DNA from: Primulina eburnea
Taxonomy: Eukaryota > Streptophyta > Magnoliopsida > Lamiales > Gesneriaceae
Direction: 5' to 3'
Assembly (NCBI RefSeq): GCF_022965805.1
Contig: NC_133115.1
Location: forward strand, 31,921,321-31,985,320
Length of the DNA stretch: 64,000 nucleotides
Position 1 is the first letter of the stretch; each line of letters starts with the position of its first letter. The notes under the pieces were generated by a model. That model saw only the letters and a program-made list of their open reading frames with translations, made no database searches and was not told where the DNA came from. The position numbers and the translations under genes were made by a program. Below, in pieces: positions 46,653 to 58,469 of the stretch.

Positions 46653-49600
46653 ATGGCGAAGCCGGCGGCAGAGGGGCGGAGCAACAGAGCGGCAGTTCAA
46701 GCCACCAACGACGACGCATCCGCCAGCAAGCTGTAGGCTTTATTTATTTATCTCAGTTCCTTGGTATCGTTTTTTCTCATATTTCTGTGAAACTCCGTAT
46801 AGGATATAATCGGGTGGGAATTTTCTTTTTACCTTTAGTGGCAGTATTTTGATTGTTAGGATATTAAAAATCTTCGATTTCGCTGCATTCAGGTCTTGCG
46901 TTAAAAAGGGATACATGACGGATGACTATGTCCATTTGTTCGTTAAAAGGCCAGTAAGACGATCCCCAATAATCAACCGTGGTATGATTTTTTGGCTGTT
47001 TTCAAATCCCGTTTTGACATAGGACTTTTCTGTAGTATAGAACCTTTCATTAACTGAACTATTGTTTGGCCTTTGCGTATTATGTGTAAAGGGTATTTTG
47101 CACGATACGCTGCACTAAGGAAGCTTCTCTACCAGTTTCTTGATTGCGAAATAGACACTGACGAGAAAGGCAATTCCAAGAAGCAAATATTGTCACTGGG
47201 AGCTGGCTTTGATACTACCTTTTTTCAGCTGCAGGTGCTTGGGTTTTCACGTGAGAATATCTGGTTTATAGACTAGTTATTGTCTTGAACAGTTCATGTA
47301 CCCATCTTTGCAACTCAAACATATCACTTGTTAACTTACATTTCTTGGAGCCTATGAGTGCTTTTGATACATCACCCAGCTACTTGTTTCTAAATATGCA
47401 AGCCATTCACAACCCATTTTGTGCAATTCTATTGCTTTTTCACACTTATGAGCACATTTGGTTTTCTGCTGTCTTGCTATCTGCCGATGGTTCTTTATTC
47501 TCTTCTGTGTCCAACCACTTGTTGGTTGAAGGCAGCTACTTACACACACAGAGACTGTATAATTTTGTTTGAGCACAGAAAACATCTCATATGCTAGAGA
47601 TTATTTACATTTTACTATTCAATCAGAAGAAAGCGTTTGAGATCATTCAGTTTTTGGAGCTGTCAGCTTATGTTTTTTAGAAGTCCCCAGAATGCACTTT
47701 GAATTTGTGAGAGAACAACTCCTATATAATATAAGCTCCTCTGAAAGCTATTGTGAATGCTTCCACGTGTCTTCATATACATCTAAAGTTTGCTTGGTAA
47801 ATAGTAGGAATCAATTCTAAAATTTTTTTACCAGTCTTATTTGAAATTTTTTATTGGTTCATAAAATGTACTGTTTACTTTTAACAGGATGAAGGAAAAG
47901 CACCTTACCTATTCGTGGAACTTGATTTCAAAGAGGTAGAATTCCATTATTAATTGTTAAATTCCAGTATTAACTGTCTCCTTACCCCCTTTGCCCTGAA
48001 CCCCCACTCTTTTCCTATCTATCCACAAACACACAAAAGTTCCTCTCGCATATATAGTGTGTGTATTTAAACTTTTGTGAGAACAGATTCTGTTTATCCA
48101 CGGAAAAATTCATCTAGTTGATATTTTTAATTTATTTATAATTACTAGTTGCTACCATCTTTCATGTTTAATTAACTAATTATAGTCTCATAATGGTAAA
48201 AAAAGGGTAAACTTACTATTTTAATTTATTTTTTTAAAAGTTTTTGTTCTGTCTTGTGATGCTCTCCTCATATTTTATGTGTTCCCACTTGCTAGGTGAC
48301 TAGTAAGAAAGCTACCCTTATCGAAAAATCTATTCAGTTGAGGAACTTGGTTGGTGAAGATGTGACGATCTCTCAGGGTATGTAATGATTTACTGATGCC
48401 AAGACTTGAGTTTTCAAAAATTAATGTTCTCCTGTCAGACATAGCTGATCAATTAACTACGTATCTTTTTTGGTGTTAAAAAACTATCTTGAATGGAATA
48501 CAATGATTCTAAAACTTGCCAAAAAATTTCAAAGAAACGAAGACAAGGAAAATCGCTTTCATTATGTTTTCAGATGTGAGGCATGCAGTTCAAAATGCTT
48601 TCCTTTTCCCCTTTCTTTTTTCTTCCATTCTGTGATGTGGAACACCTTCTATTTTTCATAAAATGGAAATACTTGTTATCTTTTTCCAATAAATGATTCA
48701 GAATCTATGATGTATTGTGGTGTTGATAGACTTTAATGCAATGAGCTAGTTAGGTAATTGTGTGCAACCTTGGCCAACATGCATCTGATAGTATTTGATA
48801 TTCTTTGCTCTTTGGGTTGCCATGTGCAGCGCATGTCACGTGGCTTCTCTGCATTAACAAGTCATGTCACGTGGCTTCTCTGCATTAACAAGAATACTTG
48901 GAAGATTTAATGCAGCTTGTCACACTTAGATGGGTCATACTTTGTCTTAGATTTTGGTATTTTTTTTAGTAGCTTTCCCTTTTAAAATTGAGTTTTCTGT
49001 ACTTGTTCTGTAGCCAATTATCTTGAAGAATGCTGTTTAACTTCTAAGTTTTACTCTTTATCCAAAGATTGATTCTTTCAAGCTTTGGCAAATGTTGCCA
49101 GGCTTGGCATGTTAGAGAGCTCAATCATGATATGTTGGCTACAGGAACTTGTTTGAATGAAATGTCTCACACCAAACTTTGGGTGATAGAACTTACTACC
49201 CTAGTTATAATTTGTCTAGTTCAAAATTCCCTTACTGAGATTTGACTATAATGTCACAATCATGTGGCTTTCGTTTTGAGATTGTTTTTCCAGCAAAATG
49301 CTTCTGTAGTCCTGATTTTAAATTTTTTGCATTTTTATCACAATTAATCTATTGCGCTTGGCAATCGAAAATCTTTGAGATGTTCTTTGGCAGTCTTTGA
49401 TGACAGTTTGGCTTGTTGATACGATTATGCATTTAGATTTGTGATCCTAATGTGATTTCTACTTGATGGATTCTCCATATTGGAATACTTGGTTGCTTTT
49501 CAGTTGCTAAGATTGTAAATACCCTCTGTTTATCTCCTTCCTGATTTTCTTCAGAGAAAGGTGAAGTGCTTGGCAATCACTACAAACTACTTCCTGTTGA

Positions 49601-52600
49601 CTTGCGTGAAATACAAAAATTGGATGATATCATTTCTCTGGCTAATATCGATCCAAGGTACGTGTATTTACTTCAATTAATTTTTTCAGTTAACCACCCG
49701 CAGCTCTTTGTTTTCGCTAACCAGTCAAGCAATCATTACATGTTCCACATTCATTTTATTTTCCCGATTTCATGACAGTAATTTTCTGATTATTATTTTT
49801 ATATTACAATACCATACCCAGAGTTATTGTGCCTAATTCTTTTGATCCCAAATAATTTGGGATTAATGCTTATGTGACGACGAACAACATTTTTGACCTA
49901 GCTAACGCTCCTCATTAGTCAAAGGTGTGATTGGACTGTTAAGTGGGTTCTCGAGTGGTCTCCGTTGCTGCATGTTCATGCTGTAGTGATCTTGTCTGCT
50001 CTGTCTGTTTGGTATTGCAACCGGTGTTGTTAAAGGTGTACCTCTGGATCAAGGCTTATCAGGCTCAAGACAGATGCGCTCGGAGACACCAGGCTCACTG
50101 ATACTGAACGGGTGCACACCTTGTCAAGTTAGACGCAGGCTTTGAACAATTAACTGCTTCCATATCAACCCACACTTGAATTCCACCCTCCAACCAACCC
50201 ATCCTCTGAATCTGATGACTGATGGCCAATGCCCAGCAATTTTGGGTTTTTTTTTAGTTATTTTGCATCATTAATATTCGTTGATGATTTACCACTGGAA
50301 GATAGTAATTATACACATGCACACACCCCTTGTGACTTGAAAATCCCCACTCATATGAAAGTTCTGAAATATTGATTCGTCCAGTGCAGTTCCTAATTCA
50401 TCTTGGGAGTTCTTTTGTCTGCTTTTGGTTTATTTTCCCCATCTTTTTGTATGATTTGCTCCCAGAGCTCATTTTTATCACTTCATTAATTTTACATTAT
50501 AAGATTTAGTGGATGATTAAGTTCTGTCCTGATGCTGTTATCAGTTTGCCGACATTTATAATTGCAGAATGCGTTCTGATATACATAGATCCAGAGTCGA
50601 GCCGTGCTATAATCAGTTGGGCTTCTAGAACATTTTCTACAGCTGTATTTTTCTTATACGAGCAGGTATTGGTTTCCGTTTTCTTCTATTAACTTAGTTT
50701 TCTTAGATTCTCTTCAGACTCCAATGAACTGACATTACATTTGTGCTAACAATAGATTCACCCTGATGATGCTTTTGGGCAACAGATGATCAGAAATCTG
50801 GAGGTATTGCAACATTACCTTGTTTTATAGATTTCCTTTGCTTGGAATCAGTATTAGTCATGGCTCCATTCTCCATTACATGGCTGATTCTATTTTTTCT
50901 TTGCAATTACATTTTCTCCTTAATTTGATTCTGAGATGTTGGAGCTTAGTTAAATGCTGAGAAAGAGGAAGAGAACATTGAAGATGCGTGCTTTTATTAG
51001 CAGCATCAGTTGTCACTGCAAAGATTTGCATCCTGAACCTGCCCACTTGTCCAACCAAATCTTTTTTGCTACCCCATCAACCTCATATGCGCCCATTATT
51101 TTGCTAACGATGGCATAAGTTGAAATTCCTTTTTAATGCTCATTTGGTTGAAATATATTTATTGCTTCTGGAAAAGAAATTCAGGATGCCATGTTCTGGT
51201 GACAGTTTGGGGCTATCACCATGAGATACTCTAGATACACCAATATTTTGAAAGATTATAACGCGAACAAAAAGAACTGCACATTGCATTTTAGTTGGCT
51301 GTCTATAACTCTTTGTTTGGTACCAGCATTTTTTATTCGTCAGAACTGCAAGGAGCGTCCAACTATTTATTCTGTTGAGTAAATTTTAAAGTGAGTATTC
51401 TCATTACAAAATGATAAAAGACAGGAGTAAGAAACAGTTTTACCTTCTAATGGATGGCCCTTTACATTTATCAGATGAAAGCTGTAATTTCGAGTGTTCT
51501 ATCTCTTTTTGGCTTTAATTTCAATGTGGAACCTTTTTTCAATCATTTTCTTTGGGCATCTATTTTCGAAAGTCATGTATTCGTCTTCATTCTTAACAAA
51601 GGACCATAGCCTTTCGTTTATGTCATGTCAATTGAAAACGTGTTGCTTTGGAGTTGCTGATGCTGTTTTTTATTCAGAGTCGAGGATGTGCACTGTTGGG
51701 CATTTACGATACTCCAACTTTGCATGCAAAGGAAAGACTTTTTCTTGATCATGGATGGCAGGTATTCTCACTGTCATGTGAGCAGTGATTAGGACCATGT
51801 TTGAATTCTTTTCATAAAAAACATTTTCATTATCCCCAAATAAAATCAACTTTACAACACCATTTCCTTTTCATTCTCTCGAAATTATATGGTCGGTCAC
51901 ATTTTCATATCTTCGGACATATCATCTATTTTTAACTGGATTCCGCAAAAAACTCTGTTATTGTCATGTTTTAATCCAAAATATTATATTTAAAATCTTA
52001 AAATACGAAACACACCATTAAAATTACTAATATATGATGTGACGTCATGTACCCAATAAATTCTTGTATAACAAGATTATATACAGGAAAAATATCACCT
52101 TCGAAAGATAACTGAACATGCATTATATTTCTCAGTATAATCCCTCTAAACACGGTTTTTCAGATAGCGCAAAAAATATAACAAATATTACCTTTGTTTT
52201 GACTTGAGTGTTGCAAAATGTGTTGTCCCTCAATATTACATGGAAAAACGTTAAAAAAATATTTGTCTCATTTTGTACAGTAGTTGGTTATATTTGAACT
52301 ACATTGGATTTCGTTTGAATTGTTACATAGCTTTAAGTACTCATATGGTAAATATCTGACACCGATAATTATTTGTAGAGTGCTGTGGCCTGGGACATGT
52401 TGAGAGTTTACAGTTCTTTTATTGAAGTCCAAGAAAGGCGCAGGTACATCATTTTTTAGCTTGCATGAATTACGAATGTTGTAACCTGTGTTGCTGTATT
52501 GTTACCTTGGTATTTGTGCTATGTAAAAAGCAGATGTATTATCTAAGTCCTAAGATGAATTTTCTGCTATATTTGAATTGTTAACTGTTTTCCTTTCATT

Positions 52601-54414
52601 TGATTTAATTTATGGTGCTGTTATGTATTCTTTATGGTTTACATGATTTAGATTGAAGTAATTCGTTGATGGTGTAGGCTGAACCTAAATTGTAGGTGTC
52701 AATCTGTTGAACTAAGCTCTGGTCTTTGAAGAAATTATGGGGAAGTTAATTCTTTGAGGTTGCACATTTTCCGGAGTTGTTATTTTACACCATGTTTGCC
52801 TTGTTATAATGTGAAAATGATGTTTCCTTGGATGGATGCTTGCACTTGTAATCAACTTATTGTTCACCAGTATATAGTCAGTTTAAGAATTTGGAAAGAA
52901 TGAGATTGATTGATGTGGATGAGACATAGTAGAAGTTATGATTTGGGAAGTATGTTTCTTTGAGTTTGCACATTTTCCAGAGTTGCTATACACTAGGAAG
53001 GTGCTTTATTTTTGAGGCTGCAAAGGTTTTGCCCGTTTAGGCGTGTTCCCTGTGTTGTTGAACGTAATTATTTCTGTTGGTGGTGGATGATTCTATGATC
53101 TTGATATTATTGTCCTAGCCAAAAGGCCCAAAACAACTATAAGAGTTTTATAAAATAAGTGTAAAATATTCTAATTAATGAGGTACAGTTGTAAGGACCC
53201 AACTTTATTTCAGAATTTGGCTGGGACTCATTTATGTATATTAGTATCTCTTTGTGATCTGTTCAACGAAGAAGTATTCTAATCCGAAACCAAAAAGTTT
53301 CGAAGGGTTCCATGACTTCCGTTAGAAACCCTCTTTTGTTTTTGAGTTTGTAAAGTGTCTTTATCTAAGTTCTAAAGGTTTATTCTTTCTGTGTGCATTT
53401 TCTCTTCTTTTTATCTTTATTTTGGGAGGTTGAACGCACATGGATATACTTTTTAATTATTCTCATTTTTCTTTTAATTAGGATTGAACGACTAGAATTG
53501 TTCGATGAATTTGAAGAGTGGTACATGATGCAGGCAAGTGTTTTATTGCTTTTCTGTTGTGACAAAAATAAAGTAGTTTTATCATCCTTTTTCTATTCGA
53601 GAAAAATACGTCTTTTGAAGAGGATGCTATGAGATTAATTTATCCCACAGTGGTAGAGCAGAAGTCTTCTCCAATAATTTCAAGATTAAATGCGCTTTAC
53701 TATGCTACTGTTACCAAAATTAACGTTTTAAATGGTGTTCGAGTGACCTGAAAATAAAATCACTTTAGATGTCTGAGCTTGCACGTCCACTTAGTAACTT
53801 CCAGTCGCTGCATGTTTCATGAATTAAACTGCACGTCCACTTAGTAACTTCCAGTCGCTGCATGTTTATCAAAGTGTTATTGCTGTTATCAAAACTCCTA
53901 ATCCTCGTCTGTCAAACTCCTGAGAACGACGCCCGCCCGTGTCCAGAGCATGCTCTAAGCAACCTGACACCATGGATGACACTTTTTTTTTTGGTATCAT
54001 ACATGGCTTCTTTCAAATCTTTACATCTAAATGCTCTCTAAAATCTAGGTAGTTGACCACTCGTGAGAACTAGTTTCTTGCATTTTATTGATGTAAATGG
54101 ATGATATATGACCCTTTATGGTCACTTAAACGTTTCTTAAACATTTATCTAAACCCAATATTGCTTACTTGCAGGAGCACTACTGTGTGGCTTACGCAAT
54201 TAATGATGCATTGGTAAGCTTGTGCTAATATATCCTAGTCCTTCACTCATGACATCATTCAAAAATTCACTAACCGCACGCCGACGTTTTAACGGTACAG
54301 GGTCTATTTGAGAATTTCGGTTTCCCTGTTAACAAAGATGAGAGCAATTCAGATGCCTCTGAAAAAACGACCCTGCGAGAGGAGGTTGCTATAGAATCTC
54401 CCGAACCGTTTTAA
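46653..54414 (+). CDS. LCMT1: Leucine carboxyl methyltransferase 1 (13 exons)
   Basis: The enzyme methylates the C-terminal leucine of the PP2A catalytic subunit with S-adenosylmethionine, steering PP2A holoenzyme assembly. Exons: 46653-46732, 46893-46981, 47092-47234, 47888-47935, 48296-48377, 49555-49657, 50545-50665, 50756-50803, 51678-51761, 52379-52443, 53482-53533, 54175-54213, 54301-54414. The frame is continuous for 355 residues. Landmarks are [20 protein letters not shown], the substrate-side [20 protein letters not shown] motif [15 protein letters not shown] (residues about 89-103), [81 protein letters not shown] and [11 protein letters not shown]. The intron after exon 11 begins GCAAGT, a GC-AG intron; all others are GT-AG. 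Two introns contain short tandem duplications. No disabling change was found. Confidence 0.94.
48832..48892 (+). repeat. 31-bp tandem duplication within an LCMT1 intron
   Basis: CATGTCACGTGGCTTCTCTG plus CATTAACAAG occurs twice in a row (48832-48861 and 48863-48892) without differences. It lies in the intron between exons 5 and 6. Confidence 0.9.
53780..53867 (+). repeat. Short direct duplication within an LCMT1 intron
   Basis: A 38-bp segment beginning TGCACGTCCACTTAGTAACT and ending CTGCATGTTT is present at 53780-53817 and again at 53830-53867, separated by 12 bp. It lies in the GC-AG intron between exons 11 and 12. Confidence 0.9.
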
Positions 54415-56017
54415 TTTACTCCCGAGTAGTTTCTGTGGGGATGGATGATAATGTGTGTATCTATCTACCTGTTTGTTTGTAAATGGGAAGATCCCTTCCT
54501 TTTTGCTAGCTGTTGGACATAGAAAACGTGGTAGGGACCCCCCTCACCCAACTCTTTATTATGGAAGGAAAAAACCATATGCATATAATGTTGCATTAAA
54601 ATGGAACTTGACCTGCAAAACTTTTGTGACTTCTTTCAAACAAAAATGTTTTAATTGTGACATACAACAGATTATCTTGATATCACAGACTGGATATGAG
54701 CGCACTTGAACCCCAAGTTATGGAACTAATGGTAGAACATGTTTACGCGATCGCCTCCATAAATTCTCGGGATCCAAATGGCATAGGGAAAGTAGATCTC
54801 GGGTATTCATAAAAGATCTCTCCTCAGAAGATGATACCTCGCATTATCCTTGACTCTTATTTCCTTGAAAAAAGATGACTAATGTTTTGAGACGAGTTGG
54901 AAGATACTCAGGTAAGGGCAGAGATTGTAGCTAAGATTGTCTCGACTTCTTGCCTTGCTTGATGCTAGCTCGGATTGACAGCCTCGATCCAATTACGAAA
55001 TATACGTTGTATTCGCATTTGCATCAAGGTTGGATCACTCCAATGAGTACTTTGAACATCATACCAGACGCAAGGATATTTTACTTGAAACTAAAGAATT
55101 TGCAATAGGGTTGACGTAGGGGTCCTCCCATCTCTCTATTTTATATGAAGTGCAATATGAATTGTGGAAAGCTCCTTGTGTGTGTGAATTGTTACTATTT
55201 TTTTGCCGTACCCTTCAATGAGGTGTGCCAAACTTTTTTTACATTGAAAGGCACAAAGGAGCCATGCCACTCGTTGGATAGCATTGTAACGGAATCTTAT
55301 AAAATGCTTCTCTTAGACGTGGGCCTTGGCACTAAACCTCTCCGAGAGGTCGATTGTCAAATTTCTTGTGCTTCAGGGATACATGATTCATGGACTAGTC
55401 AGTCTGGCTTATCCAAATCTTGGAAAACATGTTATACTAAATAAAGATATAATATAAAGTTTATTTGTAAATTTTGTTTTTCAATTAATTTTTTTTTTAA
55501 TTTCAAGGGAATAATTGGCAATTTCTTCGGGAAAAGCTATGTGTTGTGACGATGGGAGAAATTGGTCCCCATTGGAGGGAGGGAGGGAGGAAAAAAGAAA
55601 GTAGGTGTACCAATTTTTGTTGGAATAAATCAATGGTGACAAGAATTAATTTGAGGTGGGGGCAACAATAAGTGTCCCTTTAATATTTTCCTTTCCATTT
55701 TATGAGTTGAAACAAAATATTACAACTAGAAAAAAATAAATGGTTCAATCATTTTCTATGGAATGCAGCCTCTTCAACGCATCTCCTCGTATTAATAATA
55801 CACACTGGACTTTGAGGGGATTAATAATTCATACTCTCTTGTCCCAAATATTTAGTTTTATGTGTATTTTCACACAAATTTAAAAAAATTATTAAAAAAT
55901 TCAGGTTTTATTAAAAAAAATCTCATTTACCTTTATTTAATGAGTGCTTTGATATGATGTAAAAATTTGTTTAAAATAACTAATTTGTTTCATGAAAAAT
56001 GATATATTAGTAAAGAC
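54415..56017. other. Intergenic after LCMT1
   Basis: The first part is 3' UTR. A 99-residue open frame at 55145-55444 has no recognisable domain and a composition not unlike random sequence, so it was not called. The rest is AT-rich. Confidence 0.4.
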
Positions 56018-56173
56018 TAGGTCTCTTGTGAGATGGTCTCACGAATCTTTATCTGTGAAACAGATCAATCCTACTGATATTCATAATAAAAAGTAACTTT
56101 TTCATGGATGACCCAAATAAGAGATTTGTCTCACAAAATACGACCCGCGAGACCGTTTCACACAAGTTTTTGC
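56018..56173 (-). repeat. GTCTCAC repeat family, copy G (inverted)
   Basis: Reverse orientation: TAGGTCTCTTGTGAGATGGT, TCACGAATCTTTATCTGTGA, GATATTCATAATAAAAAGTA, GACCCAAATAAGAGATTTGT, GACCGTTTCACACAAGTTTT. A short internal deletion removes the TTAGCATAAAAAGTA segment seen in other copies. Confidence 0.8.
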
Positions 56174-57694
56174 CATTGGTAAAAGAATTAGAAAAAATAA
56201 TATTAAATATAAACACTTGAATATATATTTTTAAGATAGATAGAATATGTTTTAAAAACCTATGGTTTTTTATTATTATTTTATTTTTTTTTGATACCTT
56301 TATTATTATTTTATTTGTGCCAAAAAAGGTGAGTAAATTTTATGGAGATTTCCAAGTAGCCGATTTCGTGCATGAAAAGATGAGACATATTTATCTACTC
56401 GCAATTCAAGGTTTCATTTGTTGATCGATGCACTTGGTCTAACCTAAAGCCTTTTTATAGTAATAAATACTAATGATTTTAAATAAAGAAATCATCATAA
56501 ATCTAACAGTAAAACAGAATGAAAGTGTGATTTTCCGAATCACAAAAAAATCTTGTGAGATGATTTCATATATCAATTTTGTAAGATTAATATACTATTT
56601 GAGTCACACATGATATTTTTTTTTATATATAAATATGAACAGAATTGAACCACAACAAACATTATTTCAAAATCCTGGTCATTATCGAGGATCAAAAACG
56701 TTTCTTCCAATCCAGAATGGCAAGGTACCATGGGGAAGCTTTCGGCCCCCTCGTCCACAAGTTTGCTCAAATTATAGAGAAAAGTGGATCACGTGTAATA
56801 TATTGAAATTGGACTATTTATCTCACTCGCCAACCAAAATTACATAATCAAGATACTAAATCAAAATTGCATAATCAAGAAACGAAATCAAATTTTTGTA
56901 GGTCAACGTTGAACAGATTGTCTCGATTCGAGTTATTTTTTATGAATATTTTTTGAAATATTGTAGAAATTAATACAAAAATATTATATTAATATGTCAA
57001 GTTGTCCGATGTTAATTTTTTTTTAAATATTAAAGTTGTGTGAAATGATTTTGACTCCTTGTAATATCTGAAAACAGGTGAAAATCTTTAAAATTAGCAT
57101 AAAACTCCTTGTGATTTATATACTGGTGACTTAGTATGTCTCTTATATTACCTTGATCCATAATTATCATGAAAACTAATTCTTTTAACATAAAAATAAT
57201 ATTTTTTATGAATTGAGTCTGATCAGAGATCTATCTCACAAAATTAATCTGTGCAAATAATACTGAGAGTTTTTATGTTGGTAATAAATACTAACATTTA
57301 TTGTTTTGCAAAACTTTCACTTTATCTATCGATCTAAGAATTTATTCTCCCACAAACTGAGAACATCTTTTGACCAAAGGTGCTTTGGATATGCCCACCT
57401 TTTATTAAAAATTGAGCAATATATATAAAATATAGTAATAAAAGGTCAAAAAAGGAATTCAGAAAATTTATAATTTTCATAAAAAGGCCCCCACCATTTT
57501 AAATGTATCTTTAATGTTCTACTTTTTCCTCACCAACTTGACCTTTTTCACTTGTTGTCTTTAGGCTTAATGCCTTCTTTAAATTCAACTTCATAGTTCT
57601 TTAATTTCTAACTTCAATTCCAAACTTAACGTAAGATCTTTACTTGGATCGTACGTTTTTATGAGCTCCCGAACACTATATTAAATTAAGATTG
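56174..57694. other. Intergenic, no gene seen
   Basis: AT-rich DNA between two inverted copies of the GTCTCAC repeat; only short random frames. Confidence 0.4.
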
Positions 57695-57862
57695 GGTTTC
57701 ATATGAAACCGTCTCACGGATCTTAATATGTGAGACGGGTCAACCATACCGATATTCACTATTAAAAATAATACTCTTAGCATAAAAAGTATTGGACGAC
57801 TCAAATAAGAGATCCGTCTAACAAATAAGACCTGTGAGACCGTCTCACACTGAATTTTGTCT
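57695..57862 (-). repeat. GTCTCAC repeat family, copy H (inverted)
   Basis: Reverse orientation: ATGAAACCGTCTCACGGATC, GTGAGACGGGTCAACCATAC, CTCTTAGCATAAAAAGTATT, CAAATAAGAGATCCGTCTAA and GAGACCGTCTCACACTGAAT. It lies about 600 bp upstream of the DUF630/DUF632 gene. Confidence 0.8.
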
Positions 57863-58469
57863 TAAATTAAATATTTAAATTATAAAATGTGCGACAATAA
57901 ATATATGTTACCATAAAAATGAAACTTCATATCAAGAATAAGATTCAAAGCTCACAATTTAATTTTTTTTACCACTCTATCGCATTAGTTGAAAATTTTC
58001 GCATAGTTATATAAATATATACATAAAATCTTATGGAATGATCTCAAAAGTCAATTTTATTAAAGGAATATTTTATTTGAATCTGTCGTGAAATATTAAG
58101 TCCCATAAAAGCAATACTTGAGATTTCTCGTTTTCTATACCAATTGAATCAAATAATGTTTAAATAATATTCTAGGAACTTTTTAGTGTCACATTATTTT
58201 TTTTGAAAAATAAATAATAATTATGTGCTATGCTTGGTGTTATAATGGTGGATAGAGGAGAGTGGAGTAGAGAGAAGTTTGTCAAACGATTACAGAGATG
58301 AGGAATTAGCTCCCCGCTGTTCAAATCTTGCCATCTCCGCCACCCTGGTGCCGGTAATATAAGGCGGCGCCACCTCTCTCCGTCAGGGGGCCATTTCCAA
58401 TTTGTTTGAGTACTCTGTTTTTTTCCTGACGAAATAAAAAATAGAGAAAATTGAGATTGGTGTGACGAT
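57863..58469. other. Promoter and leader region of the DUF630/DUF632 gene
   Basis: AT-rich up to about 58220, then GC-richer transcribed-looking leader. ATATAAGG near 58358 might be a TATA-like site, which is a weak call. A minus-strand open frame overlapping the leader is a shadow of the coding gene. Confidence 0.35.

Noticed and set aside
55145..55444. 99-residue plus-strand open frame after LCMT1
   Set aside because: No domain, no signal and no supporting promoter features; probably a chance frame.
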